From Saprospiraceae bacterium (GTDB taxonomy: Bacteria; Bacteroidota; Bacteroidia; Chitinophagales; Saprospiraceae): a stretch of 64,000 bases of DNA. A program made the position numbers and the translations under genes. The notes under the pieces were generated by a model, which worked only from the letters and a program-made list of their open reading frames with translations, had not been told where the DNA came from and did no database searches. Within the stretch, counting starts at the first letter, position 1. Each line of letters starts with the position of its first letter. Below, piece by piece: positions 55,622 through 64,000 of the stretch. The stretch lies in contig JAHBTU010000001.1 of NCBI GenBank assembly GCA_019638455.1, positions 883,501 through 947,500 on the forward strand, given 5' to 3'.

Positions 55622-58600
55622 ATGAAGAATTTGATTGCCTTCTTGCTTTCTTGTCTCTCGCTGTCGGGTGTCGTCGCTCAGGTGGTGAACGAGACACAAG
55701 TCCGCGTCGTTTCCCAATCGGCTGCCGAGACGGTGCTGACGCTCACGCTGACCGGTGCCGACAAACACGCCGTCGGCACGCCACAAGGCGAGGCCTACAC
55801 CATCTCCATTCCTCAGGGCACCCCGATGCTGCAACTTGGCAAACCCGATGTGCCCAAATTCGCCACTGCGCTGATGGTTCCAGCGACGGGCAACATGGCC
55901 ATAGAGGTGCAGGCTGCCGAGTACAACGACTATCCCAACGTGGAAATAGCCCCCTCGAAGGGGGATTTGAAACGCAATGTGAACCCCGACTCCATCCCAT
56001 ACAAATATGGGGAGGTGTATGAGCAAGATGCGTTTTTTCCCGGCCAACTGGCTGATTTGAAGCAGCCGTTCGTCATGCGCGACGTGCGCGGGCAAGCCCT
56101 GTGGATTTACCCCGTGCAATACAACCCCGTGCAGAAAACATTGCGGGTTTACTCCAAAATCACGCTGCGCGTTCATTACAAAGGCGGGCAAGGGGAAAAC
56201 GAATTGTTGTTTGCGCCGACACGGGGAGCAAGCCCCACTTTTGAGCAGGTCTATCGGAAATTGTTTCTGAATTACGAGGAAAGAACGCAGGGGCGCAGCG
56301 GCTTTGAGGAGCCTGAAAAAATGCTCGTCATCGCCAAAGACGAACTGCTGCCCGAACTCGAGCCGCTTTTGGTGTGGAAACGCCAAATGGGCATTCACAC
56401 CATCGTGATGCCCCTCTCGGAAATAGGCTCGTCGGAGGCGGCGGCCATTTACAACGTGACCAAAAACCACTACGAAAATGAAGGAATCACTTACCTGCTG
56501 CTGGTAGGCGATGAGAACGCCATCAAGTCGCAAATGCGGCCCAGTGGTGGCACGCTTTACACTTGCGACAACTGTTTCGGCTACATGGAAGGCGACGACC
56601 ATTTTGTGGAGGTGCTGGTGGGGCGTTTGCACGCAAGAAATCTTGAGGACATGAGAATCATGGTCAATCGCAATTTGAACTATGAAAAAACACCTCTCGT
56701 GGATGTGGATGCAAATTGGTGCGCCACAGGTATGGCTTCCTGCTCCAACGAAGGCGCGGGTTTTGGCGATGATGGGCAAGCCGACTGGGAACACGGCAAC
56801 GAATGGAAAATCAAGCACTTGGCCGATGGCTATGAAAAATACTGGGAATTCTATGACGGCTCTCAAGGCAGTTTCTCCCCGACTCCTGGTGACGAAACCG
56901 CCGACAAACCCGGCAACCCGGTGAATACCTCGTTGGTGAGTCTGATGAATGGCCGCGGCGTGAGCCTTTACAACTACACAGGTCATGGTTGGGAGCAGGG
57001 CTTGGTCAGCGGTAATTTCAACAACGATGCAGTGGCTATGCTGCGCAACACGCATCGCTATCCGGTGCTTATCGCGGTGGCTTGTTGCGCGGGCAACTTT
57101 ACCAACGGCGAATGTCTTGGCGAGGTGTGGCAACGCGCCGGCGACCCCGCCACAGGCGAGGCTTGGGGCGGCATCGCGGGTTTCTTCTCCAGCGATTTTC
57201 AGAGTTGGTCGCCGCCAATGGAAGGTCAGGACGGCATGAATCAATATCTTGTGGATGCCGATGGCATCACGCTTCGCCCTTCGATTTGCGGCATGCTGGC
57301 CTATGGCAACGCGCTGATGATAGCGGCTTATGGCAACGGTGGCGAGGTGATGGCCGATTTTTGGAATCCGTTCGCGGAGCCATCCACTATGCCACGCACC
57401 AAACTGCCACAGGTTTTGGCTGCATCGCATCAGCCCGCTGCTTTTGTCGGTGCCAGCAATTTGGCGGTGTACTCTCCTGTGGAAGGCGCATTGGCGAGCC
57501 TCTACTGGCAGGGGCAGACCCTCGCGGTGGCCACTGTGGAAAACGGTGTGGCCAACCTGAGTTTTCCTGCCTTGAACAACGTGGGCGATTTGACGCTCAC
57601 GCTCACGCAGTTCAATTACATCCCTTACCAAAGCACGCTCACCGTCACGCCCGCGAGCGGAGCCTTTGTGGTAAATCAGGCCGTTGTGCTGGACGACTCG
57701 GCTGGCAACAACAACCAACTGGCCGATTATGGCGAGACCATCAAGATGAACGTCAAGTTGGCCAATCTTGGCGTGGAAGTGGCGCAATCCGCCTCGGCCA
57801 CCCTGAGCGTGGCGGATGCGAACGTGGTCATCCTCGACGGTTCGGAGTCGTTTGGCGATATTGGGCCGGATGCCTCGGTTGAAAAACTGGCGGCTTTCTC
57901 CTTCAAAGTCAATGACTTCGTGAATGATGGCCAAGTCGTGACCTTTACCATGCAGGTCAAATTCAACGACACCGCTGTTTTTGAAACGGTGGTGCCCGTC
58001 AAGTTGAACGCTCCCAAACTTTCCATAGGCTCCATCAAAATAGATGACACACATGGCGGCAACGGCGACGGCTACCTGCAAAGCGGCGAGACGGCCACCA
58101 TCATCATCACCAACCTAAACACGGGCAACAGCGTCAGCCCCAACGCCCTCGGCTTTCTCAGCACGAATTCCCCGTGGCTCGTCGTGAATGGCACGGCCTC
58201 GGTAGGGCCTATCGCGGCGGTGAATGGCTCGAGTACGGCGAGTTTTCAGGTGAGTGTGCTCAACGATGCGCCCAAAGTGATTCCAACACATTTCCAATAT
58301 CAACTGGAGGCTGGCAACTACGGGAAAGAAGCCACTTTTGGTGCTTTCATCATCAACCCGATTTTAGAGACTTTTGAAAGCAGCAATTTCAACACCTACA
58401 ACTGGGTGATGAGCGGCAACAAGCCTTGGGTGATTTCTTCGGCCAACCCTTATTCGGGGCTGTATAGCGCCCGTTCTGGCATCATCTCGCACAATCAGAA
58501 ATCGGTGATGGAGCTGTCGCTGAAAGTTTCGGAGGATGGCAACATCTCCTTTGCGCGACGCACGCACTGCGAGCAAGAGTTTGATTTCCTGCGCTTTTCC

Positions 58601-59065
58601 ATAGACGGCGTGGAAATGGGTCGCTGGAGCGGTTTGCTGCCGTGGGAGGAGGTTTCGTTCCCGGTGTCGCCCGGCTACCACACTTTTACATGGAGCTACG
58701 AAAAGGATGGGTTCGTCTCCGAGGGACAAGACCGCGTGTGGGTGGATGAAATTTTGCTGCCGCCGAATGAAATCATCGTCAGCACCGACCCGACTGCGCC
58801 GCAGCGCGGCTTTGAGTTGAGCGCGCAGCCCAATCCTACCGCAGGCCCAACTATGTTGAACATACATCTGGCTCGAGAGGAGTTTATCACCGTCGAGGTG
58901 TTCGACAACCTAGGCCGGCGTGTTCGCTCCGAGCAGTCGGAAACGCGCTTCCCCATGGGCGGGTTTATGCGTCCGCTTGACCTCAGCGGCCTCGCTTCCG
59001 GTGTTTACATGGTGCAGGTGCGCACGGAAAACGAATCAAAAGTGGTGAAGGTAGTGAAAGAGTAA
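55622..59065 (+). CDS. Gingipain-like C25 cysteine peptidase, secreted, T9SS tail
   Basis: 1147 residues. Signal peptide MKNLIAFLLSCLSLSGVVAQ, a propeptide-like region with DVRGQALWIYPVQYNPVQKTLRV (typical of C25 prodomains), then the catalytic domain. The histidine lies in NYTGHGWEQG and the cysteine in VACCAGNFTNGECLG, the C25 dyad arrangement. Ig-like domains follow (DYGETIKMNVKLANLG; DGYLQSGETATIIITNLNTG), then a cleaved-adhesin-like/jelly-roll region (FESSNFNTYNWVMSGNKPW) and a C-terminal sorting domain (SAQPNPTAGPTMLNI ... LASGVYMVQVRTENESKVV). A secreted endopeptidase; specificity not predictable. Confidence 0.94.
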   Translation: MKNLIAFLLSCLSLSGVVAQVVNETQVRVVSQSAAETVLTLTLTGADKHAVGTPQGEAYTISIPQGTPMLQLGKPDVPKFATALMVPATGNMAIEVQAAEYNDYPNVEIAPSKGDLKRNVNPDSIPYKYGEVYEQDAFFPGQLADLKQPFVMRDVRGQALWIYPVQYNPVQKTLRVYSKITLRVHYKGGQGENELLFAPTRGASPTFEQVYRKLFLNYEERTQGRSGFEEPEKMLVIAKDELLPELEPLLVWKRQMGIHTIVMPLSEIGSSEAAAIYNVTKNHYENEGITYLLLVGDENAIKSQMRPSGGTLYTCDNCFGYMEGDDHFVEVLVGRLHARNLEDMRIMVNRNLNYEKTPLVDVDANWCATGMASCSNEGAGFGDDGQADWEHGNEWKIKHLADGYEKYWEFYDGSQGSFSPTPGDETADKPGNPVNTSLVSLMNGRGVSLYNYTGHGWEQGLVSGNFNNDAVAMLRNTHRYPVLIAVACCAGNFTNGECLGEVWQRAGDPATGEAWGGIAGFFSSDFQSWSPPMEGQDGMNQYLVDADGITLRPSICGMLAYGNALMIAAYGNGGEVMADFWNPFAEPSTMPRTKLPQVLAASHQPAAFVGASNLAVYSPVEGALASLYWQGQTLAVATVENGVANLSFPALNNVGDLTLTLTQFNYIPYQSTLTVTPASGAFVVNQAVVLDDSAGNNNQLADYGETIKMNVKLANLGVEVAQSASATLSVADANVVILDGSESFGDIGPDASVEKLAAFSFKVNDFVNDGQVVTFTMQVKFNDTAVFETVVPVKLNAPKLSIGSIKIDDTHGGNGDGYLQSGETATIIITNLNTGNSVSPNALGFLSTNSPWLVVNGTASVGPIAAVNGSSTASFQVSVLNDAPKVIPTHFQYQLEAGNYGKEATFGAFIINPILETFESSNFNTYNWVMSGNKPWVISSANPYSGLYSARSGIISHNQKSVMELSLKVSEDGNISFARRTHCEQEFDFLRFSIDGVEMGRWSGLLPWEEVSFPVSPGYHTFTWSYEKDGFVSEGQDRVWVDEILLPPNEIIVSTDPTAPQRGFELSAQPNPTAGPTMLNIHLAREEFITVEVFDNLGRRVRSEQSETRFPMGGFMRPLDLSGLASGVYMVQVRTENESKVVKVVKE

Positions 59066-59093
59066 CGTGCTGCTTTTTTTCGCAAAAACTTAG

Positions 59094-59246
59094 TCAGCCT
59101 CCAAACGCAGAGGATTCGGATGGCAGCCTTATGTGTTTTGTTGACAGGATTTACAAGTTCTATGAGGCGGCTTCGCTGCGAAAAATCCTGTAAATCTTGT
59201 AAACCCCGTCAATATTCAATGTCTATTGTCCTGCCTAAGTTTTTAC
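59094..59246 (-). repeat. Dispersed palindromic repeat A, copy 4 (inverted)
   Basis: From AAAAACTTAGTCAGCC to CCTAAGTTTTTAC, the inverse of copies 2 and 3. The inner arms TTGACAGGATTTACAAG / CTTGTAAACCCCGTCAA have diverged and the loop is replaced by a GGCGGCTTCGCTGCG stretch. Confidence 0.85.
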
Positions 59247-59365
59247 AGTTTTTGCATGTTTTCACATAAACTGCTTAGGCTGCCACAATTTTCACGGAGG
59301 AACGATAGAAATATCAAATCAGTAAAGAGTCAGGGTAAATCTGTGGCGATAAACATACGCTGGTA

Positions 59366-59524
59366 TAGTCAATGCAAATCAGCCCCGTCCGCTTCGCTTG
59401 ACCGAGCAAGTCCCTGAGTACAGGGTCTGGCACAAGGTGGTTTTGAACGAACGGCGCTCGCAATCCTGTGAAAACCATGCGTATCAATCAAGGCTATCCT
59501 AACATCCTCTTTAATCTGGGTATA
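59366..59524 (-). repeat. Dispersed repeat B, copy 3 (inverted, shortened)
   Basis: Inverse copy of 14212-14389 and 46812-46989, from TAGTCAATGCAAATCAGCCC to AATCTGGGTATA, 159 bp with an internal deletion of about 20 bp relative to the others. Sits 120 bp from repeat A copy 4, just before the galE stop. Confidence 0.88.
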
Positions 59525-59553
59525 TCTTCCTGCTGGCAACTTGTTTTCCCATC

Positions 59554-60570
59554 CTAATGTTGCGACAAACACTGCTGCCACCGCCAAGCATCTCTCAACG
59601 CTTCTTCCACTTCTCTTTTGGCCGACCAACCCAATTGTGTCCGAATTTTGCTCACGTCGGCATACACGGCAGCCACGTCGCCCGGTCGGCGCTCGCCGAT
59701 GCGATGGTTGAGCGGCTTTCCGCTGACCATCTCAAAGGTTTTGACCAATTCCAACACGCTGACACCTCGCCCCATGCCTACGTTGAACACCTCGTAAATA
59801 GTTGGTCCATTTTGTTTAAGTAAATACTGCATGGCGGCGACGTGCGCCTCGGCCAAGTCCATGACGTGAATATAGTCGCGCAAGCAAGTGCCGTCCGGGG
59901 TGGGGTAGTCCTGACCAAACACCGTCAGCATCGGACGTATGCCGGCCGCCGTCTGGGTGATGAAAGGTACCAAATTGTTGGGCACACCTAAGGGCAGCTC
60001 CCCGATGTGGGCGGAAGGATGCGCCCCAATGGGATTGAAGTAGCGCAGCGAGATGGCTTTCAGCGGCTTTTGGGCGGCTGCCACATCGCGCAGGATTTCC
60101 TCGCCTATCAACTTGGTGTGACCATAGACGGACGCAACTGGCTGTTCGGGGGTGTCTTCCTTGACGGGCAGTACATTGGGTTGGCCATAGACCGTAGCAG
60201 AGGACGAAAAAATGAGGTTGGGGATGTCATGTTCGAGCATGGTCTGAAGCAGCACAATGAGCGAGCCGATGTTGTTGTCGTAGTATTTCAACGGTTCTTG
60301 CATGGATTCGCCCACTGACTTGAAAGCGGCGAAATGTATCACCCCATCAATTTTTTGCTCCCTAAAAACCCGCGACAACACGGACGGAGAGTGGCAGTTT
60401 TCGGCATAGCAGTGGGGTTGTTGTTTCAGAATTTTTTCCAAACCCCGCAAGACGCGGCGGTCAGAATTGGAAAAATCGTCGAGGATGATGGGTGTGAACC
60501 CGGCTTCGGCAAGTGCGATGACGGTATGCGAGCCAATGAATCCGGCTCCGCCAGTGACAAGAATGTTCAT
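59554..60570 (-). CDS. galE: UDP-glucose 4-epimerase
   Basis: 338 residues. NAD-binding ILVTGGAGFIGSHTVIALAEAG, FSSSATVYGQPNVLP, catalytic YGHTKLIGEEILRD (Y/K pair), LRYFNPIGAHPSAHIGE and a C-terminal NVGMGRGVSVLELVKTFE are standard GalE motifs. Interconverts UDP-galactose and UDP-glucose in the Leloir pathway and can supply UDP-galactose for polysaccharide. Last gene of the galK-galT-galE operon, 48 bp from galT. Confidence 0.97.
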   Translation of the reverse strand: MNILVTGGAGFIGSHTVIALAEAGFTPIILDDFSNSDRRVLRGLEKILKQQPHCYAENCHSPSVLSRVFREQKIDGVIHFAAFKSVGESMQEPLKYYDNNIGSLIVLLQTMLEHDIPNLIFSSSATVYGQPNVLPVKEDTPEQPVASVYGHTKLIGEEILRDVAAAQKPLKAISLRYFNPIGAHPSAHIGELPLGVPNNLVPFITQTAAGIRPMLTVFGQDYPTPDGTCLRDYIHVMDLAEAHVAAMQYLLKQNGPTIYEVFNVGMGRGVSVLELVKTFEMVSGKPLNHRIGERRPGDVAAVYADVSKIRTQLGWSAKREVEEALRDAWRWQQCLSQH

Positions 60571-60618
60571 GTATGATACTCGTGTTTGTTGATAATCGGT
60601 TTTGCAATGACGGTTGGT

Positions 60619-61707
60619 CTAAGGGGATGGAGCAGTCGGGCGTAAGTTCCGGGCTTTGTAGTGTTCTTTGGGCATCTCACGCAAAATCGCCGCCGCTTTT
60701 TCAGGGCTGACGTCGCGTTGCGGCCCAGCGAGCATCTCGTAACCTACCATGAATTTTTTGACCGTTGCCGAACGCAGCAAGGGCGGATAAAAAACCATGT
60801 GCCAGTGCCATGCTGGATGAGCGCGACCATCAGTGGGCGCCTGATGAATCCCCGCTGAATAGGGGAACGATACCTCAAACAGGTTGTCATAGCAAACAGT
60901 AAGCCGTTTGTACGCTTCCGCAAAAGATTCGCACTCGGCATCATTCATGTCGGTGATGCGCGGCATGGCGCGTTTAGACACCAACATCGCCTCGAATGGC
61001 CACATCGCCCAATAAGGTACCAACGCGACAAAGTGCTGGTTTTCAAAAAGTATGCGTGTGTCTAAATCCAATTCCTGACGCAAATAATCTTCCAGCAATG
61101 TGCGCTCGTGTTTCTTGAAATAACGGGTCTGATGCTGTTGCTTTTTCAGGGGTTCGTTGGGGATATGTTCCTGTGCCCAAATCTGCCCATGCGGGTGCGG
61201 GTTGGAGCAGCCCATTGTTTCGCCTTTGTTTTCAAAAATTTGCACATACCGGATGAACGATTTGGAGCCTAACTCCGCGTATTCCTGTCGCCACAAATCA
61301 ACAACCCGGCGAATGGCAGGCAAATCCATTTCGGGGATGGTCAAATCGTGGCGCGGCGAAAAACAAACCACTCGACAGATGCCGCGTTCGGGCGCGGCAC
61401 GCAAAAGTCCTTCTCGTGTGCCGATGAGCGGGGAGGAAGAGGGAGCAGGCGATTCCAACAAGGCAGAGAAGTCATTCGTAAAGGTGTGAACGTCTGTATA
61501 GTGAGGATTTCGCTGACCGTTGGCCCTGATATTGCCGGGGCAGAGATAGCACGATGGGTCGTGTGCGAGGCGGTGCGTATCGGGCAGTTTTTCCACTTGG
61601 CCTTGCCACGGGCGATTGGCCCGATGGGGCGACACAAGCACCCATTCGCCCGTGAGGGGATTGAAGCGCCGATGCGGAAAATCCGTGTTGAATAATACCT
61701 CATTCAT
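60619..61707 (-). CDS. galT: Galactose-1-phosphate uridylyltransferase
   Basis: 362 residues. RRFNPLTGEWVLVSPHRANRPWQGQ and CYLCPGNIRANGQRNP at the N-terminus, and the active-site HPHGQIWAQEHIPNEP (catalytic His-Pro-His) in the middle. The C-terminal histidines in HPAWHWHMVFYPPLLRS complete the HIT-type fold. Transfers UMP between UDP-glucose and galactose-1-phosphate. The stop of galK overlaps its start by 4 bases, so translation is coupled. Confidence 0.97.
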   Translation of the reverse strand: MNEVLFNTDFPHRRFNPLTGEWVLVSPHRANRPWQGQVEKLPDTHRLAHDPSCYLCPGNIRANGQRNPHYTDVHTFTNDFSALLESPAPSSSPLIGTREGLLRAAPERGICRVVCFSPRHDLTIPEMDLPAIRRVVDLWRQEYAELGSKSFIRYVQIFENKGETMGCSNPHPHGQIWAQEHIPNEPLKKQQHQTRYFKKHERTLLEDYLRQELDLDTRILFENQHFVALVPYWAMWPFEAMLVSKRAMPRITDMNDAECESFAEAYKRLTVCYDNLFEVSFPYSAGIHQAPTDGRAHPAWHWHMVFYPPLLRSATVKKFMVGYEMLAGPQRDVSPEKAAAILREMPKEHYKARNLRPTAPSP

Positions 61708-62897
61708 ATCTCTTCCCGGACAAGTGGCGTGGAATAGACCATTTCAACGCCATCTGTGATTTCGACGAGGTGAAATTTTAGGTTTTTTCCCCAGCGTTTT
61801 AGATAGGAAACCTGCATTTTTTCTTGAAAACCAACAACAGCATCTCGACGGACAAGGTTGAGTGTGCAACCGCCGAACCCGCCGCCCATCTGGCGCGAAC
61901 CCGAAACGGCGACATCGCCGCGAGTAAGTTGCACTAAAAAATCGGTTTCGGCACAGGTGACATCATACTCGTGTTGCAGCCCTTCGTGCGATTGGTAGAG
62001 CAGTTCGCCAAAAAGCCCCAAGTCGTTGTTTTTTAAGGCGTTGCAGGCTGAGATTACCCGCGTGTTTTCCTCGATGACAAATTTGCAGCGTTGGAGCACA
62101 ACATCGCGCAGGCGTTTTTTTTCGGAAAAAAGCATCGCCAGAGTCACGTCGCGCAGGCTGCGGATATTTGGAAAAATGGTCGAGAGAACTGCCACGCCTT
62201 CTTCACATTCGCGTCGGCGGGTATTGTACGCTGAATCCACGAGCTGGTGCTTCACGCCAGAGTCGCAAAGCACGAGAGCATGGTCGGGCATACGGATAGG
62301 GAAGTACTCGGCCTCAAGGCTGCGACAGTCGAGCTTTATGGCGTGATTCGCCCGACCCATGAGCGAGGCGAACATATCCATGATGCCGCAGTTCATGCCG
62401 ACGAAATTGTTTTCGGCGCGTTGAGCAAGCCGGGCGAGGGCAGGGCGGTCAAGGCCGAGGCCAAATAGTTCGTTGAGCGCAAACAGCATCCCGCTCTCCA
62501 CCGCCGCCGAACTGGAAAGCCCCGCGCCGGTGGGGATGTTGCCGCCAAGCGTCACATTCACACCTCCCAATGTGTGTCCGTCTTTCAGCAGTTCATCAAA
62601 GGTGCCGAGCAAATAGTTGGGCCAGTGTTGCTCGGTTTTTTGCAAGCGTTGGATAGTGCCTAAATATGAATGTTGGAAATCAAGTGCCTGAAAGTGAAGC
62701 GCCTCGTCGCCTCGTGGCGACACCGCCAGCCATACGGCCTTGTCAATGGCGGCTGGCAGCACGAAGCCCTCGTTGTAATCGGTATGTTCGCCGATGAGGT
62801 TGATGCGACCGGGAGCGCGGACGACGAGCGTGGGTGCGGTGCCGAATGGATGTCGGTGAGCGTGGAGGATGGATTCCAATGAAATGATGCTGTTCAT
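61704..62897 (-). CDS. galK: Galactokinase
   Basis: 397 residues from ATG at 62895-62897. The galactokinase signature RAPGRINLIGEHTDYNEGFVLPAAID is near residues 27-52; the GHMP ATP-binding motif GGNIPTGAGLSSSAAVESGML and the C-terminal GSRQMGGGFGGCTLNLV are intact. Phosphorylates galactose at C1. First gene of the Leloir operon. An earlier in-frame ATG (62927) adds ten residues with no family match. Confidence 0.97.
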   Translation of the reverse strand: MNSIISLESILHAHRHPFGTAPTLVVRAPGRINLIGEHTDYNEGFVLPAAIDKAVWLAVSPRGDEALHFQALDFQHSYLGTIQRLQKTEQHWPNYLLGTFDELLKDGHTLGGVNVTLGGNIPTGAGLSSSAAVESGMLFALNELFGLGLDRPALARLAQRAENNFVGMNCGIMDMFASLMGRANHAIKLDCRSLEAEYFPIRMPDHALVLCDSGVKHQLVDSAYNTRRRECEEGVAVLSTIFPNIRSLRDVTLAMLFSEKKRLRDVVLQRCKFVIEENTRVISACNALKNNDLGLFGELLYQSHEGLQHEYDVTCAETDFLVQLTRGDVAVSGSRQMGGGFGGCTLNLVRRDAVVGFQEKMQVSYLKRWGKNLKFHLVEITDGVEMVYSTPLVREEI

Positions 62898-63213
62898 GTT
62901 CGGATGATGGAGGGCAAAGAAAGTCAATCGATCATCAATGAGTGCTTAAAGGCTCAGAGGCAAGTATGCTTTCATCTTTGTTTGTGTTCATTGTTTGTCC
63001 TAAAGTGTTTGTTTTCAATATCTAACGTGAGTTCGGATTTAATGAAGCCTATCGAGATTACAGTCGGCGCATCACTTGCTAATAGTTCTGAAATGACGTT
63101 TACGAAACTTCCAAAGTTTCGTAAACGTAAATCGCTTGAGCCGCCAAAAACAAATTCCAATGCGTACTTTCACCGCGAAGTAAAAGCATTTTTCGAAACA
63201 ACCACCCAATCTT
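62898..63213. other. Divergent region between galK and fucosidase
   Basis: 316 bp with no supported gene. It carries the palindrome at 63097-63127 and presumably promoters for the divergent galK and fucosidase genes, but no clear TAnnTTTG element with a spaced TTG was found on either strand. Confidence 0.5.
63097..63127. repeat. 31-bp palindrome upstream of fucosidase
   Basis: CGTTTACGAAACTT / CCA / AAGTTTCGTAAACG, perfect 14-nt arms and 3-nt loop. The centre AAACTTCCAAAGTTT resembles the centre of the palindrome inside wecB (1752-1784). Confidence 0.75.
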
Positions 63214-64000
63214 ATGACCCGATTGTTCGCTTTGTTATGCTTTTTGCATTTGCCAATTTTTCTTTTTTCGCAGATGCCCGAACCCCAACTTCCGCTACCC
63301 ACGCCAGCCCAACTTGCTTGGCACGACACGGAATTCTACCTCTTTTTTCATTTTGGGCCAAACACTTTTACCAATCTCGAATGGGGGCACGGAACGGAGC
63401 CGGAAGACGTGTTCAATCCGACGGATTTGGACTGCGACCAATGGTGCCGCATCGCCAGACAAGCAGGCGCTCGCGGGGTCATTATCACGGCCAAGCACCA
63501 CGACGGGTTTTGTCTGTGGCCATCAAAGTATTCCACGCACACGGTTCGAGAGAGCAAATGGCGTGACGGAAAGGGCGATGTGCTGCGCGAGCTCTCGGAT
63601 GCCTGCCGCCGACACGGACTCAAGTTCGGGGTCTATCTCAGCCCCTGGGACAGAAATCACCCGGAATACGGCACTCCCGAATACAACGATGTCTATGTCA
63701 ACACGCTGACTGAGCTGCTAACCAACTACGGCGAGTTGTTTGAAATTTGGTGGGACGGCGCCAACGGAGAGGGGCCAAACGGCAAAAAGCAAGAATACGA
63801 TTTCCACCGTTTTGAGCGCGTAGCCGCACAGTTGCAGCCCGATGCGGTGATATTTAGCGACATCGGTCCCGGCTGTCGCTGGGCTGGCAACGAGCGAGGA
63901 TTGATTTTGACCGAAACCAACTGGGCCACCCTCGATACGGCTGGATTCCAACGCGGCTTGGGCGCGCCACCGGAGGACACGCTCAATCAAGGCAACGTCA
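63214..64000 (+). CDS. Secreted alpha-L-fucosidase (GH29), 3' end outside window
   Basis: 262 residues visible. Signal peptide MTRLFALLCFLHLPIFLFSQ from ATG 63214, then the GH29 catalytic domain: HDTEFYLFFHFGPNTFTNLE, ITAKHHDGFCLWPSKYSTH (substrate-binding histidines), GVYLSPWDRNHPEYG and the nucleophile aspartate in FEIWWDGANG. Hydrolyses terminal alpha-fucosides outside the cytosol. A nearby in-frame ATG at 63274 would remove the signal peptide. The frame starting at 62904 in another phase is a shadow. Next to the galactose operon, it may belong to host- or algal-glycan scavenging (inference). Confidence 0.93.
   Translation, partial: MTRLFALLCFLHLPIFLFSQMPEPQLPLPTPAQLAWHDTEFYLFFHFGPNTFTNLEWGHGTEPEDVFNPTDLDCDQWCRIARQAGARGVIITAKHHDGFCLWPSKYSTHTVRESKWRDGKGDVLRELSDACRRHGLKFGVYLSPWDRNHPEYGTPEYNDVYVNTLTELLTNYGELFEIWWDGANGEGPNGKKQEYDFHRFERVAAQLQPDAVIFSDIGPGCRWAGNERGLILTETNWATLDTAGFQRGLGAPPEDTLNQGNV

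Noticed and set aside
55586..58081. Long 831-residue minus-strand open frame
   Set aside because: It is antisense to the C25 peptidase gene, which has a signal peptide, catalytic motifs and sorting domain; the minus frame has no recognisable domain.
62904..63566. 220-residue plus frame at the start of the fucosidase
   Set aside because: It is out of phase with the GH29 motifs; the frame starting at 63214 has the signal peptide and catalytic residues.

Overview
The window comes from a Bacteroidota genome, probably the Saprospiria or a close relative (inference). Evidence: several secreted proteins end in Por/T9SS-type sorting tails (M28 peptidase, C25 gingipain-like peptidase, LVIVD protein, small secreted protein). 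The polysaccharide export genes are of the large multi-SLBB Bacteroidota type, a few promoters match TTG/TAnnTTTG, and dispersed palindromic intergenic repeats are abundant. GC content looks close to 50%.

Region 1 (1-27926, all minus strand) is one long exopolysaccharide/capsule cluster. Read in transcription order from the right it holds: a winged-helix regulator, a UDP-sugar dehydrogenase, a DegT aminotransferase, outer-membrane export (Wza-like), chain-length control (Wzz-like), a CgeB-like glycosyltransferase, a sugar epimerase, GT4, Wzx flippase, Wzy-like polymerase, GT4, an asparagine-synthetase-like amidotransferase broken by a one-base frameshift, GT4, two methyltransferases, a WaaE-like GT2 and a carbamoyltransferase. 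After a tandem-repeat array interrupted by an IS1-family element come GT2, FkbM, WecB and Gmd. Together these would make nucleotide sugars, assemble a decorated repeat unit (methyl, carbamoyl and possibly amide groups), flip and polymerise it, and export it.

Region 2 (27993-45442) is mixed housekeeping and secreted protein genes: MetH, an M28 peptidase, a RibF fused in frame to a GT2 glycosyltransferase, a purine/pyrimidine heptad-repeat block, an RluA-type pseudouridine synthase, a lipoprotein, a lamin-tail-domain protein, a lone thiopeptide/LanB-C-type protein, an initiator tRNA-Met, an ARPP-1 protein and an LVIVD-repeat protein.

Region 3 (45456-53224) is a CRISPR locus of unusual content: a retron-like reverse transcriptase, Cas2, Cas1, a 38-repeat array with its own candidate promoter, and Cas6. 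No interference effector lies in the window. It looks like a self-contained acquisition plus crRNA-processing module, possibly able to use RNA-derived spacers, that serves an effector encoded elsewhere or has lost one.

Region 4 (53344-64000) holds TruB, a small T9SS protein, a tandem array framed by a long inverted repeat, a C25 gingipain-like peptidase, the Leloir operon galK-galT-galE (minus) and the start of a secreted GH29 alpha-L-fucosidase. Several dispersed repeat families (called A, B, C and D here) and a set of perfect palindromes with 3-nt loops recur across the window, one of them inside the wecB coding sequence.
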